From Nocardia yamanashiensis NBRC 100130 (GTDB lineage Bacteria > Actinomycetota > Actinomycetes > Mycobacteriales > Mycobacteriaceae): 64,000 bases of DNA. The translations under genes were made by a program, and so were the position numbers. The stretch spans positions 1-64,000 of the forward strand of contig NZ_BDCD01000019.1 in NCBI RefSeq assembly GCF_001613325.1. The letters run 5' to 3'. The notes beneath the pieces are model-generated. The model searched no databases. It was not told the DNA's origin and saw only the letters and a list, made by a program, of their open reading frames with translations. This document shows positions 1-17,431 of this stretch, in pieces. Positions within the stretch are counted from its first letter, which is position 1; every line of letters starts with the position of its first letter.

Positions 1-5362
<5,362 letters not shown>

Positions 5363-5363
<1 letters not shown>

Positions 5364-8300
5364 CAGAGGATTCCTTCCGACGTGCTTTCCGAACTGAGAA
5401 CCAGGGTTCGGGCCTGCGCTGCGAGCGTGCCCAGGACCTGGGAGAGACCGGCCCCGCCGAGGGCGGTCAGGATGCCGGGCACCAAACCGGCGAGTGCGAC
5501 GTTCACCAGGGCTTCCGGTTTGGCCGCGGCACCCATGGCGCGGGCGGTGATGCCGATCTTGTCGGCGAGCGCGCGATAGGTGACGGTGTGATCGCCGTGC
5601 GTGACGGCGATCGTCTCGGGGGCGATCGCGGCGGCGGCCGCGATCAGGGCGGGGAGGTCGGCCGGGGCGGCCGGATTCCCCGGTGCGGGAGCCGATTCCA
5701 CGGCGCCCGGGCGGCGGGTGCGTTCCCGCTCGGTCCGAATGTCGATGGAGCGCACGGCCGCCGCCGGATCGGTCAGCACGGCGTCCAGCACCAGCCGCAG
5801 GCGCTGGGCCAGCAGGCGCACCGTGTCCGCGCCGAAAATGTCGGTGGCATAACCGAATCGCATGTTCAGGCCGATCACGCGACCGGCGTCGTCACGGCGT
5901 TCGATGCCGGTGAGCTGCAGGTCGAACTTGGCTTCGGTGAGCTCGGGTTCCAGGGCCTCCACCGTCAGCCCGGGCAGCGCCACCGCGCCCGCGCCGATGT
6001 TCTGGAAGGCGAACATGACCTGGAACAGCGGGGTGACCGAGGCGGAACGCGGGCGGCCGTTGGCCGCCAGTACGGCTTCCACCACGCGTTCGAACGGGAC
6101 GTCGGCGTTGGCGAAGGCGGCCAGGTCCCGGTCCCGCACCTGCCGCAGCAGTTCCAGGAAGGAGAGCTTGCCGTCCACCTCGGTGCGCAGCACCACGGTA
6201 TTGACGAACATGCCGATCAGGTCGTCCAGGGCCCGCTCGCCGCGACCGGCGACCGCGACGCCCATGGAGACGTCGCGCTGGCTGGAGATCTTGGCCAGCA
6301 GGATGGCGAAGGCGGCGTGCACGACGCTGAACAGGGTCGCGCCGTGCTCGCGCGCCAGCGCCGACAGCTGCTCGACGGTCTCCTCGGCGATCTCGAAATC
6401 GATTACCGCGCCACGCATATCGCGGCGGGCCGGACGCGGGCGGTCGGTGGGCAGCGCCAGTTGCTCGGGCGCGGTGGCCAATTCGTCCACCCAGAAGCGC
6501 AACTGCCGCGACTGGAGGCTGTCCGGGTCGGCGTCGGAGCCGAGCACCTCGCGCTGCCAGGCGGCGAAGTCGCCGTACTGCACCTCCAGCGGCTGCCAGC
6601 CCGGGGCGCGCCCGGCGGCCCGGGAAGTGTAGGCCAGCACCAGATCCCGGGTCATCGGAACCACCGAGTAGCCGTCGGCGCTGATGTGATGCACCACCAC
6701 GACCAGCACGTGCTGGTCCGGGGCCACCCGGAACAACCGCACCCGCACCGGCGGCGCGGCGGTCACGTCGAACCCGGCCGTGACGACCTCGAACAGCCGC
6801 TCGTGAATCTCGTTCTCGGACACCGGAACCGGAATCAGCTCCAGGTCCAGCTCGTCCACGCCCAGCACCTGCTGCACCGGCTCGTCGTTCTTCTCCGGGT
6901 ACCGAGTCCGCAGAATCTCGTGCCGCTCCAGCACATCCCGCAGCGCCGCCTCCATGGCCGGCAACTCCAGCTCCCCGGTCAACCGGATAGCGGCCGGAAT
7001 GTTGTAGGCCCCCGACTCCGGATGCAACCGGTTCAGCACCCACATGCGCTGCTGCGCCAGCGAAACCGGCGCGAGCCCGCCGCCCGCCCGCTTGGTCAGC
7101 GCGGGCAGCAGTTCCCCGCGATCGGCGGTGGCCAGCCACTGCGCCAGCTCCCCCACCGTCGGCGCTTCGAAGATCGCCGCCACCGGCACCCGCACACCCA
7201 AGTCGGTGCCGAGCCGCGCTGCCAGCCGCGTCGCCATGAGCGAATTGCCGCCCAACGCGAAGAAATCCGAGTCCAGGCCGATGTGCGCGGCACCGACGGT
7301 GGCAGCGGGCTCCACCGGTGCGATCCCACCCGCCTCGCCGAGCGGGCCGTACGACGCGGAGATGACGGACGCGTCCGCGAGCCCTGCACCACCCACCACA
7401 CTCGAAGTGCCGATCACCTCGGCGAAGCAAGCCGCCACGGCGCGCTCGAGCTCGGTGACGGGTTCGCGGTAGGCCCCTGCCAGGAACACCGGCTCGGGCA
7501 GCAGCGCCCGGTCCACCTTGCCGTTCGCGTTGAGCGGCAGGGCATCCAGCACAGTGATCGCGGCCGGGACCATGTACTTCGGCAGCTCGGCCGAGAGCGC
7601 AGCACGCAGGACCGCCGAAAGTTCTTCGCGCTGTGCGTCGGTGGCGTCCGGCACGGCCGCGTAGGCGACCAGCCGTGCGCCCGCATCACCGCCGGTGTGC
7701 GCCACGGCAACCGCCGCCGTCACGCCGGCCTGCTTACGCAGCGCGGTCTCGACCTCGCCGAGCTCGATCCGGAAGCCGCCGATCTTCACCTGGAAGTCGG
7801 CCCGCTCGACGTACTCGAGATTCCCGTCCGCCAGCCAGCGCACGATGTCGCCAGTGCGGTACATGCGCTCGCCGGTGAACGGATCGGCCACGAACCGGTC
7901 GGCGGTCAGCGCCGCGCGGCCGTGGTAGCCACGCGCCAGCTGCGCACCCGACAGGTACAGCTCACCGGGCACGCCGACGGCCACCGGATGCAACCGGTTG
8001 TCCAGCACATACACCCGGCTGTTCCACGCCGGAGCGCCGATCGGCACCGCCTGCGCGTGCCGCTCCCGCACCTCGAACGCGGTGATGGAAACCGCCGCCT
8101 CGGTCGGGCCGTACAGGTTGAAAAGCTTTGCGCCGTCGGTGCTCCTATCGAGGAAGTCCGCAGCGGTCGCCGCGGGCAACGCCTCACCGATGGCCAGCAC
8201 CGCCCGCACCGAAACGGGCAGCTCACCACCGGTGAGCAACATGCCCAGGAGCGAAGGCACCGGGTGCAGCACGGTGACCCCGTGCCGCTCGATCACACCG

Positions 8301-11300
8301 CGCAGCCGATCCGGATCCCGCTCATCACCCGCGGCGGTCACCACCAGGCTGCCGCCGGAAGTCAGCTGCGACCAGAACTCCCACACCGAAAGATCGAAGG
8401 TGGCGGGCGTCTTCAGCATCGCGCGGTCGCTCGAACCCAGCGCGAAAGTAGTTCGCAGCCACTGCAACTGGTTGACGATCGCGGAATGCGGAACGGTCAC
8501 GCCCTTCGGCAGTCCGGTCGATCCCGAAGTGAAGATGACGTACGCGGCGTGGTCTCCGCGCAGCGGCCGAATCCGTTCGGCATCTACGATCGACGCCGCC
8601 GAGAACCCGCTCAGGTCGACCCGATCGACCTCGATCACCGGTACGTCTCCGGATACCGGCGAAGCACCATCCGCCGCGGTGGTGAGGATCAGTGCGGGGC
8701 GGGCGGTTTCGAGGATGTAGGTGATGCGGTCGGCGGGGTGGTCCGGGTCGATCGGGACGTATGCGCCGCCGGCCTTGATCACCGCGTGCATGGCGATCAC
8801 CAGGTCGATGCCGCGGCGCATGGCCAGGACGACGGCGGTTTCCGGGCCGACGCCGGAGGCGATGAGGCGGCGGGCGAGGCGGTTGACCTGTGCGTCGAAT
8901 TCGGCGTAGGTGAGCGAGGTTTCGCCGTGGGCATCCAGGAGAGCCGGGGCGTTCGGAGTGGCGGCCACCTGCGCGTCGACCAGGTCCGCGAGGGTCGCTG
9001 GGGGCACCGGGTGGGTGGTCGCGTTCCAGGTATCGAGGATCAGCTCGCGGTGGTCCGCGCCCAGCAGGTCGATATCGCCGACGATCGTTTCCGGCTGTAC
9101 GGCGATGGTTTCCAGGACGCGCAGCAGGGCGTCCAGGGTGCGCTGGGCGGTGGATTCGGTGAACAGGTCGGTGGCGTAGCCGAGGGTTAGGTCCAGGCCG
9201 TTGGGGGCGCCGGTTTCGGTGTAGCGGTCCCAGGCGAAGAGGTGCAGGTCGAATTGGGCGATGTGGTTGTCGAAATCGACCGGGGACACGGTCAGGTCGG
9301 GCAGGCGGAGTTCGGCCTGTTCGTAGTTCTGGAAGGAGAGGCCGACCTGGAAGAGGGGGTGGCGGGCTTGGGAGCGAACCGGATTCAGGACTTCCACCAG
9401 GCGCTCGAAGGGGATGTCGGCGTGGGAGAAGGCGGCGATGTCGGCGGTGCGGACTCGGGCCAGGAGGTCGGTGAAGGGGGCGGCGGCGTCCACGTGGGTG
9501 CGCAGGGCCAGGGTGTTGACGAACATGCCGATCACGTCGTCCAGGGCGGTGTCGCCGCGGCCCGCGATCGGGGTGCCGATCGCGATGTCGGCGGTGCCGG
9601 ACAGGCGGGCCAGCAGGGCGCTGTAGGCGGCGTGCACCACCATGAACAGCGTCGCGCCGGTGCGGCGGCCCACCTCGGTGAGGCGGGCGTGTAGCTCGCC
9701 GTCGACCACGGCGTGAATCTGCTTGCCGCGCAGAGTCTGCCGGGCCGGGCGCGGGAAGTCGGCGGGCAGATCCAGCTGATCGGGGAGACCGGCCAGCGCC
9801 TCGCGCCAGAAGGCGAGCTGCTGAGCGGCGATCGAGGTGTCGTCGTCTTCCGCGCCGAGCAGTTCGTGCTGCCACAGGGCGTAGTCCGCGTACTGAACGG
9901 ACAGGGGCGTCCAGGCCGGGGCCGCGCCGGAGAGGCGCGCGCTGTAGGCGATCATGAGGTCGCGGACGAACGGGACCACCGAGGAGCCGTCGGCCGAAAT
10001 ATGATGCAGCACACCGGCCAGCACGTGTTCGCCGGTGGGCTCGCCCGCGGCGTCGAGTACGCGGAGCAGTTCCACTCGGATCGGCACCTGGGTGGTGACG
10101 TCGAAGGTGGTGGTGAGGATCGCCGGAATCCGCTCGGCCAGTTCGCTTTCCGCGACCGGCATGGCGGTCAGGGCCGGAAGCGCCTGGGCCGCAGGAAGGA
10201 TCACCTGCGCCGGGCCCTGCGCGGTTTCGGGATAGACGGTGCGGAGCGTCTCGTGCCGCTCCAGGACATCGCCGAAGGCGGCCGCCAGCGCGTCCACATC
10301 CAGCGCACCGGTCAGGCGCAGCGCGACCGGCAGGTTGTAGGCGATGGAATCGCGATCGAAGCGGTTGATGAACCACATGCGCTGCTGGGCGGGCGAGAGC
10401 GGCAGCCGGTCGGGCCGCTCGCCCGCGACCAGCGCGGGCCGCCGGGTATCGCCGAGGCCCGCGTCCAGCCGGGCGGCCAGCGCGCCGACCGTGGAGTCCT
10501 CGAAGAGCACGCGCACGCCGACGGTGGCGCCGAGCATGGAGCCGAGGCGAGCCACCACCTTGGCGGCCACCAGCGAACTGCCGCCGAGGGCGAAGAAGTC
10601 GTCGTCCACGCCGACCCGGTCCAGGCCGAGCACCTCGGCGAACACCCCGGCCACCAATTCTTCGGTGACGGTGGCCGGCCGGCGGTAGGCGGCGGCCTCG
10701 AACACCGGCTCGGGCAGTGCGCGGCGGTCGAGCTTGCCGTTGGCGGTGAACGGGATCTCGTCGAGCACCACGAAGGCGGCGGGCACCATGTACGGGGCGA
10801 GGCGACCGGCCAGTCCGGCCTTGACCGCCGTCACGTCCAGCTCCGCGTCATCGGAGACCAGGTAGGCGACCAGCTGATCGCCGCGCAGCTCGTGCTTGTG
10901 CAGCAGCACCACCGCACGCCGGACGCCGGCCTGCTCGGCGAGTGCCGATTCGATCTCGCCCAGCTCGATACGGTAGCCGCGCAGCTTCACCTGGAAGTCG
11001 TTGCGGCCCAGGCACTGCATGGAACCGAAGCCGGTCCAGCGCATGAGATCGCCGGTGCGGTACATGAGTTCGCCGGGCGCCCACGGGCAGGCCACGAAGC
11101 GGCCCGCGGTCAGACCGGCCTGGCCGCGGTAACCGCGCGCCATCTGCGGCCCGCCGATGTACACCTCGCCGACGGTGCCGACCGGCACCGGGCGCAACCG
11201 GTCGTCCAGCACCCATTCGTAGACGCCCGCGAACGGCGGTCCGATGTGCAGTTCGTCGGTGACCGAGTACGGGTTGGCGGCCTGCGACACACAGGTGGTC

Positions 11301-14300
11301 TCGGTGGGCCCGTAGACGTTCACGAAATCGCGGCCGGCCTCGGCCCAGCGGCGGGCCAGTTCGACCGGGCAGGGTTCGCCGCCGACGATCGCCACCCGGG
11401 TGTCGGGGGCTTCGAGGGGGTCCACGGTGCCGAGCGCGGACGGGGTCATGAAGGCGTGCGTAACCCGGTGCGTGCGCAGCACTTCGGTGAGCTCCGCGCC
11501 CATGGTGGCGTGCGGCGGCGCGATGACCAGCGCGGCCGCCGAATCGATGGCCATGGCGATTTCGCCGACCGAGATGTCGAACGCGGGCGAGGCCACGTGC
11601 AGCACGCGGGCCGTCTGGTCCAGGAAGAAGTGCTGTGTCTGCCCCGCCGCGAAGCCCGGGATGCCCGCGTGGGTGATCATGACGCCCTTGGGCAGCCCGG
11701 TCGAACCCGACGTGTAGATGCAATAGGCCAGGTTCGCGGGATGCAGCGGGCGCACCCGCTCGGCGGGGTCGATCGGCGTGTCGGCGAATGCGGTTAGCGC
11801 CCCGTCGAATTCGGCGTCGTCGACCACCAGCCAGGTGAGCAGGCCGGGGAGCCCGGCGGCCGCGGCCGTCACGGTGAGCCCGTACGCCGCCCCGGAATCG
11901 GCCACCATGCGTTCGATGCGGTCGGCCGGATACGCCGGATCGACCGGGGCCCAGGCGCCGCCGGACTTGGTGATCGCCCACACCGCCAGAATCCACTCCA
12001 GCGACCGCGGCATACCGACGGCGACCAGATCGTCGGCGCCGACGCCGAGCGCGATGAGCTGCCGCGCCAGTCGATTCGAGCGGCGGTCGAGTTCGCGGTA
12101 GGTGATCTCGCGGTCGCCGTCCACCACGGCGATACCGTCCGGATTGGCCGCGACGGCCGCGGCGAGCAGGTCCGGCAGTACCGCGCCGGTCTCGACGGGT
12201 CCGCCGGAACGTGTGGTGAGGTCGGCGTATTCGGCGTCGGACAGCAGCGGCAGGGTGTCGAGCACGATGTCCGGGTCGGCGGTGACAGCCATGAGGAACC
12301 GCTCGAATCGGGCGGCGAAGACGTCAATGGTGGCGGGGTCGAACAGATCTAGCGCGAATTCGATCTCCGCGTTGATCCCCGCCGGTGCCGGACCTTCCCC
12401 GGGACCGGCACCGACGAAGCTTTCGGTGACCGCGACCGAAAGGTCGAACTTGGTCACTCCGGTGTCCAGCGTACCTGCCGTGGCAAGCAATCCGGGCAGT
12501 TCGACACTGATATTCCCGGATGCGGTGAACGACAGGGCAACTTGGAACAGCGGGTGCCGGGCTTGCGAGCGTGGCGGATTCAGGGCCTCGACGAGTTGCT
12601 CGAAGGGGACGTCGGCGTGCGCGAATGCGGCGAGATCGGTGTCGCGGACGCGGCGCACGAATTCCCGGAAGCCGCGGGTGCCGTCGACCTCGGTGCGCAG
12701 CGGCAGGGTGTTGACGAACATGCCGATCAGGTCGTCGAGTTCGGGCGCGCCGCGGCCGCCGACGGGGGTGCCGATCACGATGTCGGATTCGCCGGACATG
12801 CGCGCCAGCAGCACCGCCAGTACGGCGTGCAGGAACATGAAGGTCGAAACACCCTCGGCGCGGGCGGTTTCGGTGATGCGGGCGTGCAGTTCGGCGGGCA
12901 GCTCCACGGCGCGCTTGCCGCCGCGGCCGGTGGCGATCACGGGGCGCGGGCGGTCGCCGTTGAGGTCGAGCTGGTCGGGCGCGCCGGCGAGAGTCCGCCG
13001 CCAGAAGTCCAATTGGGTGGCGAGCAGGGATTCCGGATCGTCGGCCGCGCCGAGCCGATCGCGCTGCCACAGCGTGTAATCGGTGTACTGCACCGGCAAT
13101 TCGGACCATTCGGGCGATTGCCCGGCGGTGCGCGCGACGTAGGCCAGCATGAGATCGCGGGCCAGGATGGGCAGCGAAAGGCCGTCGGCGGCAATGTGAT
13201 GCAGCACCATGGCCAGGGCGTAGCGGGGCTCGTCGGCGGATACCGAACTGGTCGGTACGAAGTCCGGGGCGGCATCCAGAACGGTGAAAACGCCCGCGCG
13301 GAACGGGATCTCGGCGGCCAGATCGAAGCCGCGGCCGGCGAGATCGGCCAGCGCGGCGTCGAGTTCCGCGCCGTCGGTGACCACCCGGTGCTCGACCAGA
13401 TCGGACCGGTCGGTCAGTTCAGAGACCGGCAGCACCCGCTGATACGCCTGCCCCTCCGCGGTGAACGGGAAGACGGTGCGCAGGGATTCGTGCCGCGCCA
13501 GCACATCCGCGACCGCGGCGCGCAGGGCCGGCAGCTCCGCCGCGCCGCGCAGCCGCACCACGAACGGCATGTTGTAGCTGGCGTCGGTGACGTCGAAGCG
13601 GTTCAGGAACCAGATGCGCTGCTGCGCGGGCGAGAGCGGCACCAGCTCCGGGCGATCGGCGCCGTGCCGCGGGACCAGCGGCAGCGCCACCGGATTCGCG
13701 TCGGCGTCCAGGAACTGGGCGTCGATGAGCGCCGCGAGTTCCGCGACGCTGGTGGCCGCGAACATCTCGCGCACCGTCAGCCGGGATCCGAGTTCGGCAT
13801 TGAGCCGCGCCGCCACCTGGGTGGCGATCAGGCTGTTGCCGCCGAGGGCGAAGAAGTCGTCGGTGCGGCCGACCCGTTCGGCGTCCAGGGTGTCGCCGAA
13901 CACCCGCGCCACGGCCTGCTCGACCGTCGAGACCGGCGCTTCGTAGCGCGCGGCCACCCGCACGGGCGCGGGCAGCGCGGCCCGGTCCAGCTTGCCGGAG
14001 GCATTGAGCGGCAGCGCATCCAGCACCACGAACGCGCTGGGCACCATGTAGGCGGGCAGGGCGCGCGCGGCGATGGCGCGCAGCCGGGTGTCCTCGATCG
14101 GCCGGTCCGCCACCAGGTAGGCGACCAGCTGGTCGTCCCGCACGACGACCACCGCGCGCTCGACCTCGTCCAGATCGGCCAGCACCGTCTCGATCTCGCC
14201 CAGCTCGATGCGCAGGCCGCGCACCTTCACCTGGAAATCAGTCCGGCCCAGGTACTCCAGTTCGCCGTCCTCGGTCCAGCTGACCAGATCGCCGGTGCGG

Positions 14301-16912
14301 TACATGAGCTCCCCCGCGGCGGCGAAGGGGTCGGCGACGAACCGCTCGGCGGTCAGTCCCGGTCGCGCCACGTAGCCCCGGGCGAGCTGAACCCCCGACA
14401 GATACAGCTCACCCGGGGTACCCACGGGCACCGGTCGCAGCCGTGCGTCGAGCACGTACAACCGGGTGTTGAACACCGGCGCGCCGATCGGCACGGACAC
14501 GGTGTCAGCGGCCGTCACCTCGTGGAAGGTGACGTCGACCGCGGCTTCGGTGGGACCGTAGAGATTGTGCAGCCTGGTACCGGTCAGCGTACGCAGCCGC
14601 TGGGCGGCGGGCGCGGCCAGCGCCTCGCCGGAGGCGAACACCTGCCGCAGCGATCCCAGGCCGGCGGCGGCGTCGGCGTCCAGGCCGGACAGGAAGACCT
14701 CCAGCATGGAGGGCACGAAATGCGCGGTGGTGATGCCGTACTCGGCGATGACCGTGCGCAGGTAGGCCGGATCGCGATGGCCGTCCGGCTGCGCCAGCAC
14801 CAGCGTCGCGCCGATCTGCAAGGGCCAGAAGAACTCCCACACCGATACGTCGAAGGTGGCGGGGGTCTTCTGCAGCACCACGTCGGCGGCGGTCAGGTCG
14901 TAGGTGCGCTGCATCCACACCAGGCGGTTGACGATGGCGGCGTGGCTCACGGCCACGCCCTTGGGGCGGCCGGTGGAACCCGAGGTGAAGATGACGTAGG
15001 CGGTATTGGCCGGACGCAGCCCGGACCGGCGCTCGGCATCGGTGATCGGGGCCGGTGAGAAGGCGGACAGTTCCAGCTCGTCCAAGGCGGTGGCCACGAC
15101 GGACTCCGCCGGGCGATCCGCCGACACGGTGAGAACCATTGCCGGAGCGGCGGTTTCGAGAATATGGCGAGTGCGCTCCACCGGATGATCCGGATCCAGC
15201 GGTACGTAGGCCGCGCCCGCCGCCTGCACGGCGTACATGGCGACGACCAGTTCGGGCGACCGCCGCAGGTGCAGCGCGACCAGGTCTTCCGGTCCGACGC
15301 CCTGCGAAATCAGGTACCGCGCAAGGCGGTTCACCCGCGCCGCGAATCCCGCGTAGTCGAGATCGCGTTCCGGTTCGCCCGCGAAACGCACCGCGCTCGC
15401 GCCCGGCGTGCGCGCGGCCTGCGCCTCGAACATCGACACCAGGGTCGCGCGCTCGTCCCGCGCGTGCCCCGTATTGTTCCAAAGCCGCAGCACCACTTCG
15501 CGTTCCAGCTCGGTGGCGACGTCCACACCGGCGATCGGGGCGGCCGGATCCAGCTCCACCAGGCGCTCCAGGAAGCGCAGGAAACGCGAATGATGCCGGG
15601 TCAGCTCGCTGGCGCTGTACAGGTTCGGGTTCACCTCGAAATCGAGGTGCACGCGGTCGTTGTCGCCGTAGAAGACATTGAGGCTCAGGTCCTCGATGGG
15701 CCCGGTCGACATAATGTGCAGCCGCCCGCTCAGCTCGCCGAAGTCCAGGCGGTTGTGGAACAGCATGATGTTGACCATCGGCCCGTACAGCGCCCGCGAG
15801 GCCGGTCGGCCCTCGCGCTCGGCGTCGTCGCGGCGAATGTCCTCGTGCCGGTAGCGCTGATGCCGCAGCGCGCCCGAGACCTCCACCCGCATGGCGGTGA
15901 GCAGCTCCGCCCAGCTGGTGGTGGCATCGAGGGAGATGCGCAGCGGGACGATATTGGAGAGCATGCCGACCGAGCGCCGCATGACCGCGGTGGTGCGCGC
16001 CGTCACCGGCAGGCTGATCACCACTTCGTCCTTGCCGGTCATCAGGCTCAGGTAGGCGGCGAAACCGGCCAGCACCACCACCGGCAGCCCGGAATCACTC
16101 TGCGCGCCAACGGCTTCGATGCGCTCCTGCAGCCGCGCCGGCAGAGCGGTGCCGTACACGCGATTACCGGCGCTGCGCGGCGCGGTGCGGGTGTTGAGGG
16201 CGGTGGCGCCGTCCAGGCCGCGGGTGCGCTCGGCCCAGTAGGCGCGGTCGGTGCGGAACCGGCTGCTCTCCCGGTAGTCGAACTCGCCCTGCACGATCTC
16301 CTGCGGCGTACCGGGTTTCACCACTTCGGGCTCGAGCCCCTGCTGCAATGCGGTGTAGCGCTTGGCCGTCCACTGCATGACGCTCATGGCGGCGTAACCG
16401 TCGCCGACGATGTGGTGCGCGCGCACGAACCAGAAGTAGCGGCGCTCGGCAACCTTGATCAGGGTGGGCGCGAACAGCAGATCGGTCAGCAGGTTCACCG
16501 GCCGCACCACTTCGCCGCGCATCCATTCGTGCGCTGCCGCAACGGGATCCGCCGCATCGGTCAGATCCAGGTAGCCGTGGTGCGAATCCTGGTCGGACTC
16601 GTCGAGGTACTGAACCGGCTGCCCGTCGATCTCGGCGAAGCGCAACTGCGAGGAACGCCAGACGTTCACACCCTCCCGGGAGACGCGCAATAGCAGTTCG
16701 ACATCGAAATCACCGTGAATGTCCACGTATTGGGCCATGTTCACCGGGACTTCCGGCTCGAGCAGCTGCGCGTACCAGAGACCGACCTGCGCGGGGCCGA
16801 GCGGGAAGGGCTCGGTGGCGCCCGGCGGAAGCGCCGCGGCGCCGGCGGACGGCGCGCCGGCCTGCTGCGAAACCTCTTCCGGAACGGGCTTCCCCAACTC
16901 GGTACGGTGCAC
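5363..16912 (-). CDS. Non-ribosomal peptide synthetase, first subunit, C-A-T-C-A-T-C-A-T-C
   Basis: 3849 residues, GTG start with AGGGAGG about 8 bases upstream. Approximate domains: C1 25-450 (HHIVGDG near 167), A1 485-980, T1 (LGGNSL near 1028), C2 1085-1510 (HHIAADG), A2 1560-2060, T2 (LGGSSL near 2111), C3 2165-2600 (HHISADG), A3 2640-3140, T3 (LGGNSL near 3224), C4 3270-3700 (HHISADG), tail 3750-3849. C1 resembles the EntF condensation domain, for example in LYGPMVNIMLF and TGPIEDLSLNVF. The A1 code reads D-V-W-H-F-S-L-V-D, the EntF serine code, so loading of Ser first is likely. A2 (D-I-G-F-I-G-V-C-V) and A3 (D-L-W-H-L-I-L-V-S) are unassigned. T3 carries about 45 extra residues before its DSDFFALGG motif. 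No E or TE domain. The protein stops after C4 and a short A-like tail, so C4 must work with A4 of the next protein. An acyl- or aryl-capped peptide is inferred, not shown. Confidence 0.95.
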
Positions 16913-17431
16913 CAGAGCCTCCCTTTGCTCTCACGAAATACTTTGTGGCCGAAGCGTTTTCGGGGTGCACGAAATAGACCTGAGATACCGGTCTGCCGGT
17001 GCCCAGGCCGCGGTAAACCGCACTGCCCCTGATGGATTCGACGAATACGCGCCACGTCCGGCGCGGACGTGCGCGTGGCTGATCAAACTAGTACGCGAAA
17101 CCGGCCGGGCCCTCGCTTGCGCCGGCCGGGATGCGGTCGCCTCCGGGCCGTCCGCATCCGAGTTGTGCTGCTCCGAATTCCTCCAACTTCACCGCTGCGG
17201 CGCGACCCTCGATCGGGGGTCTCGGATCGTGCCGTTGTTGCCTGCATCACAGGGATGCCGTCCATGCATTGCGAAGACTAGGCGGTCGGTGAATAAAACG
17301 GAACTTTTTCCCCAAAAAAAGTTGGACGAGCGTCTAGTTGGTTGAGGAGATCGCGCTCGGCGCGGGAGAAATGTGCGTACGCCCACATGACTGAGCCGCG
17401 GTGTGACCGACCGCACTTTCAGTTGGGCAGA
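16913..17431. promoter_or_regulatory. Leader region upstream of the NRPS genes
   Basis: 519 bases without a convincing gene, between the GTG of the NRPS and the stop of the GAF regulator (both minus strand). It must hold the NRPS promoter, but I cannot place -35/-10 boxes with confidence. Visible structure: an A/T-rich inverted repeat at 17302-17323 and, beside it at 17325-17334, GACG-AG-CGTC, which could be a repressor half-site pair. Short open frames here lack a start with a ribosome binding site. Confidence 0.5.
17302..17323 (-). terminator. A/T-rich hairpin, possible terminator of the GAF regulator gene
   Basis: Arms AACTTTTT and AAAAAGTT (8 bp, perfect) around a 6-base loop. Read on the minus strand the stem is followed by a T-rich run. 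It lies about 110 bases past the regulator stop. The base composition stands out in this GC-rich DNA. It could also be a regulatory site of the NRPS promoter. Confidence 0.4.
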
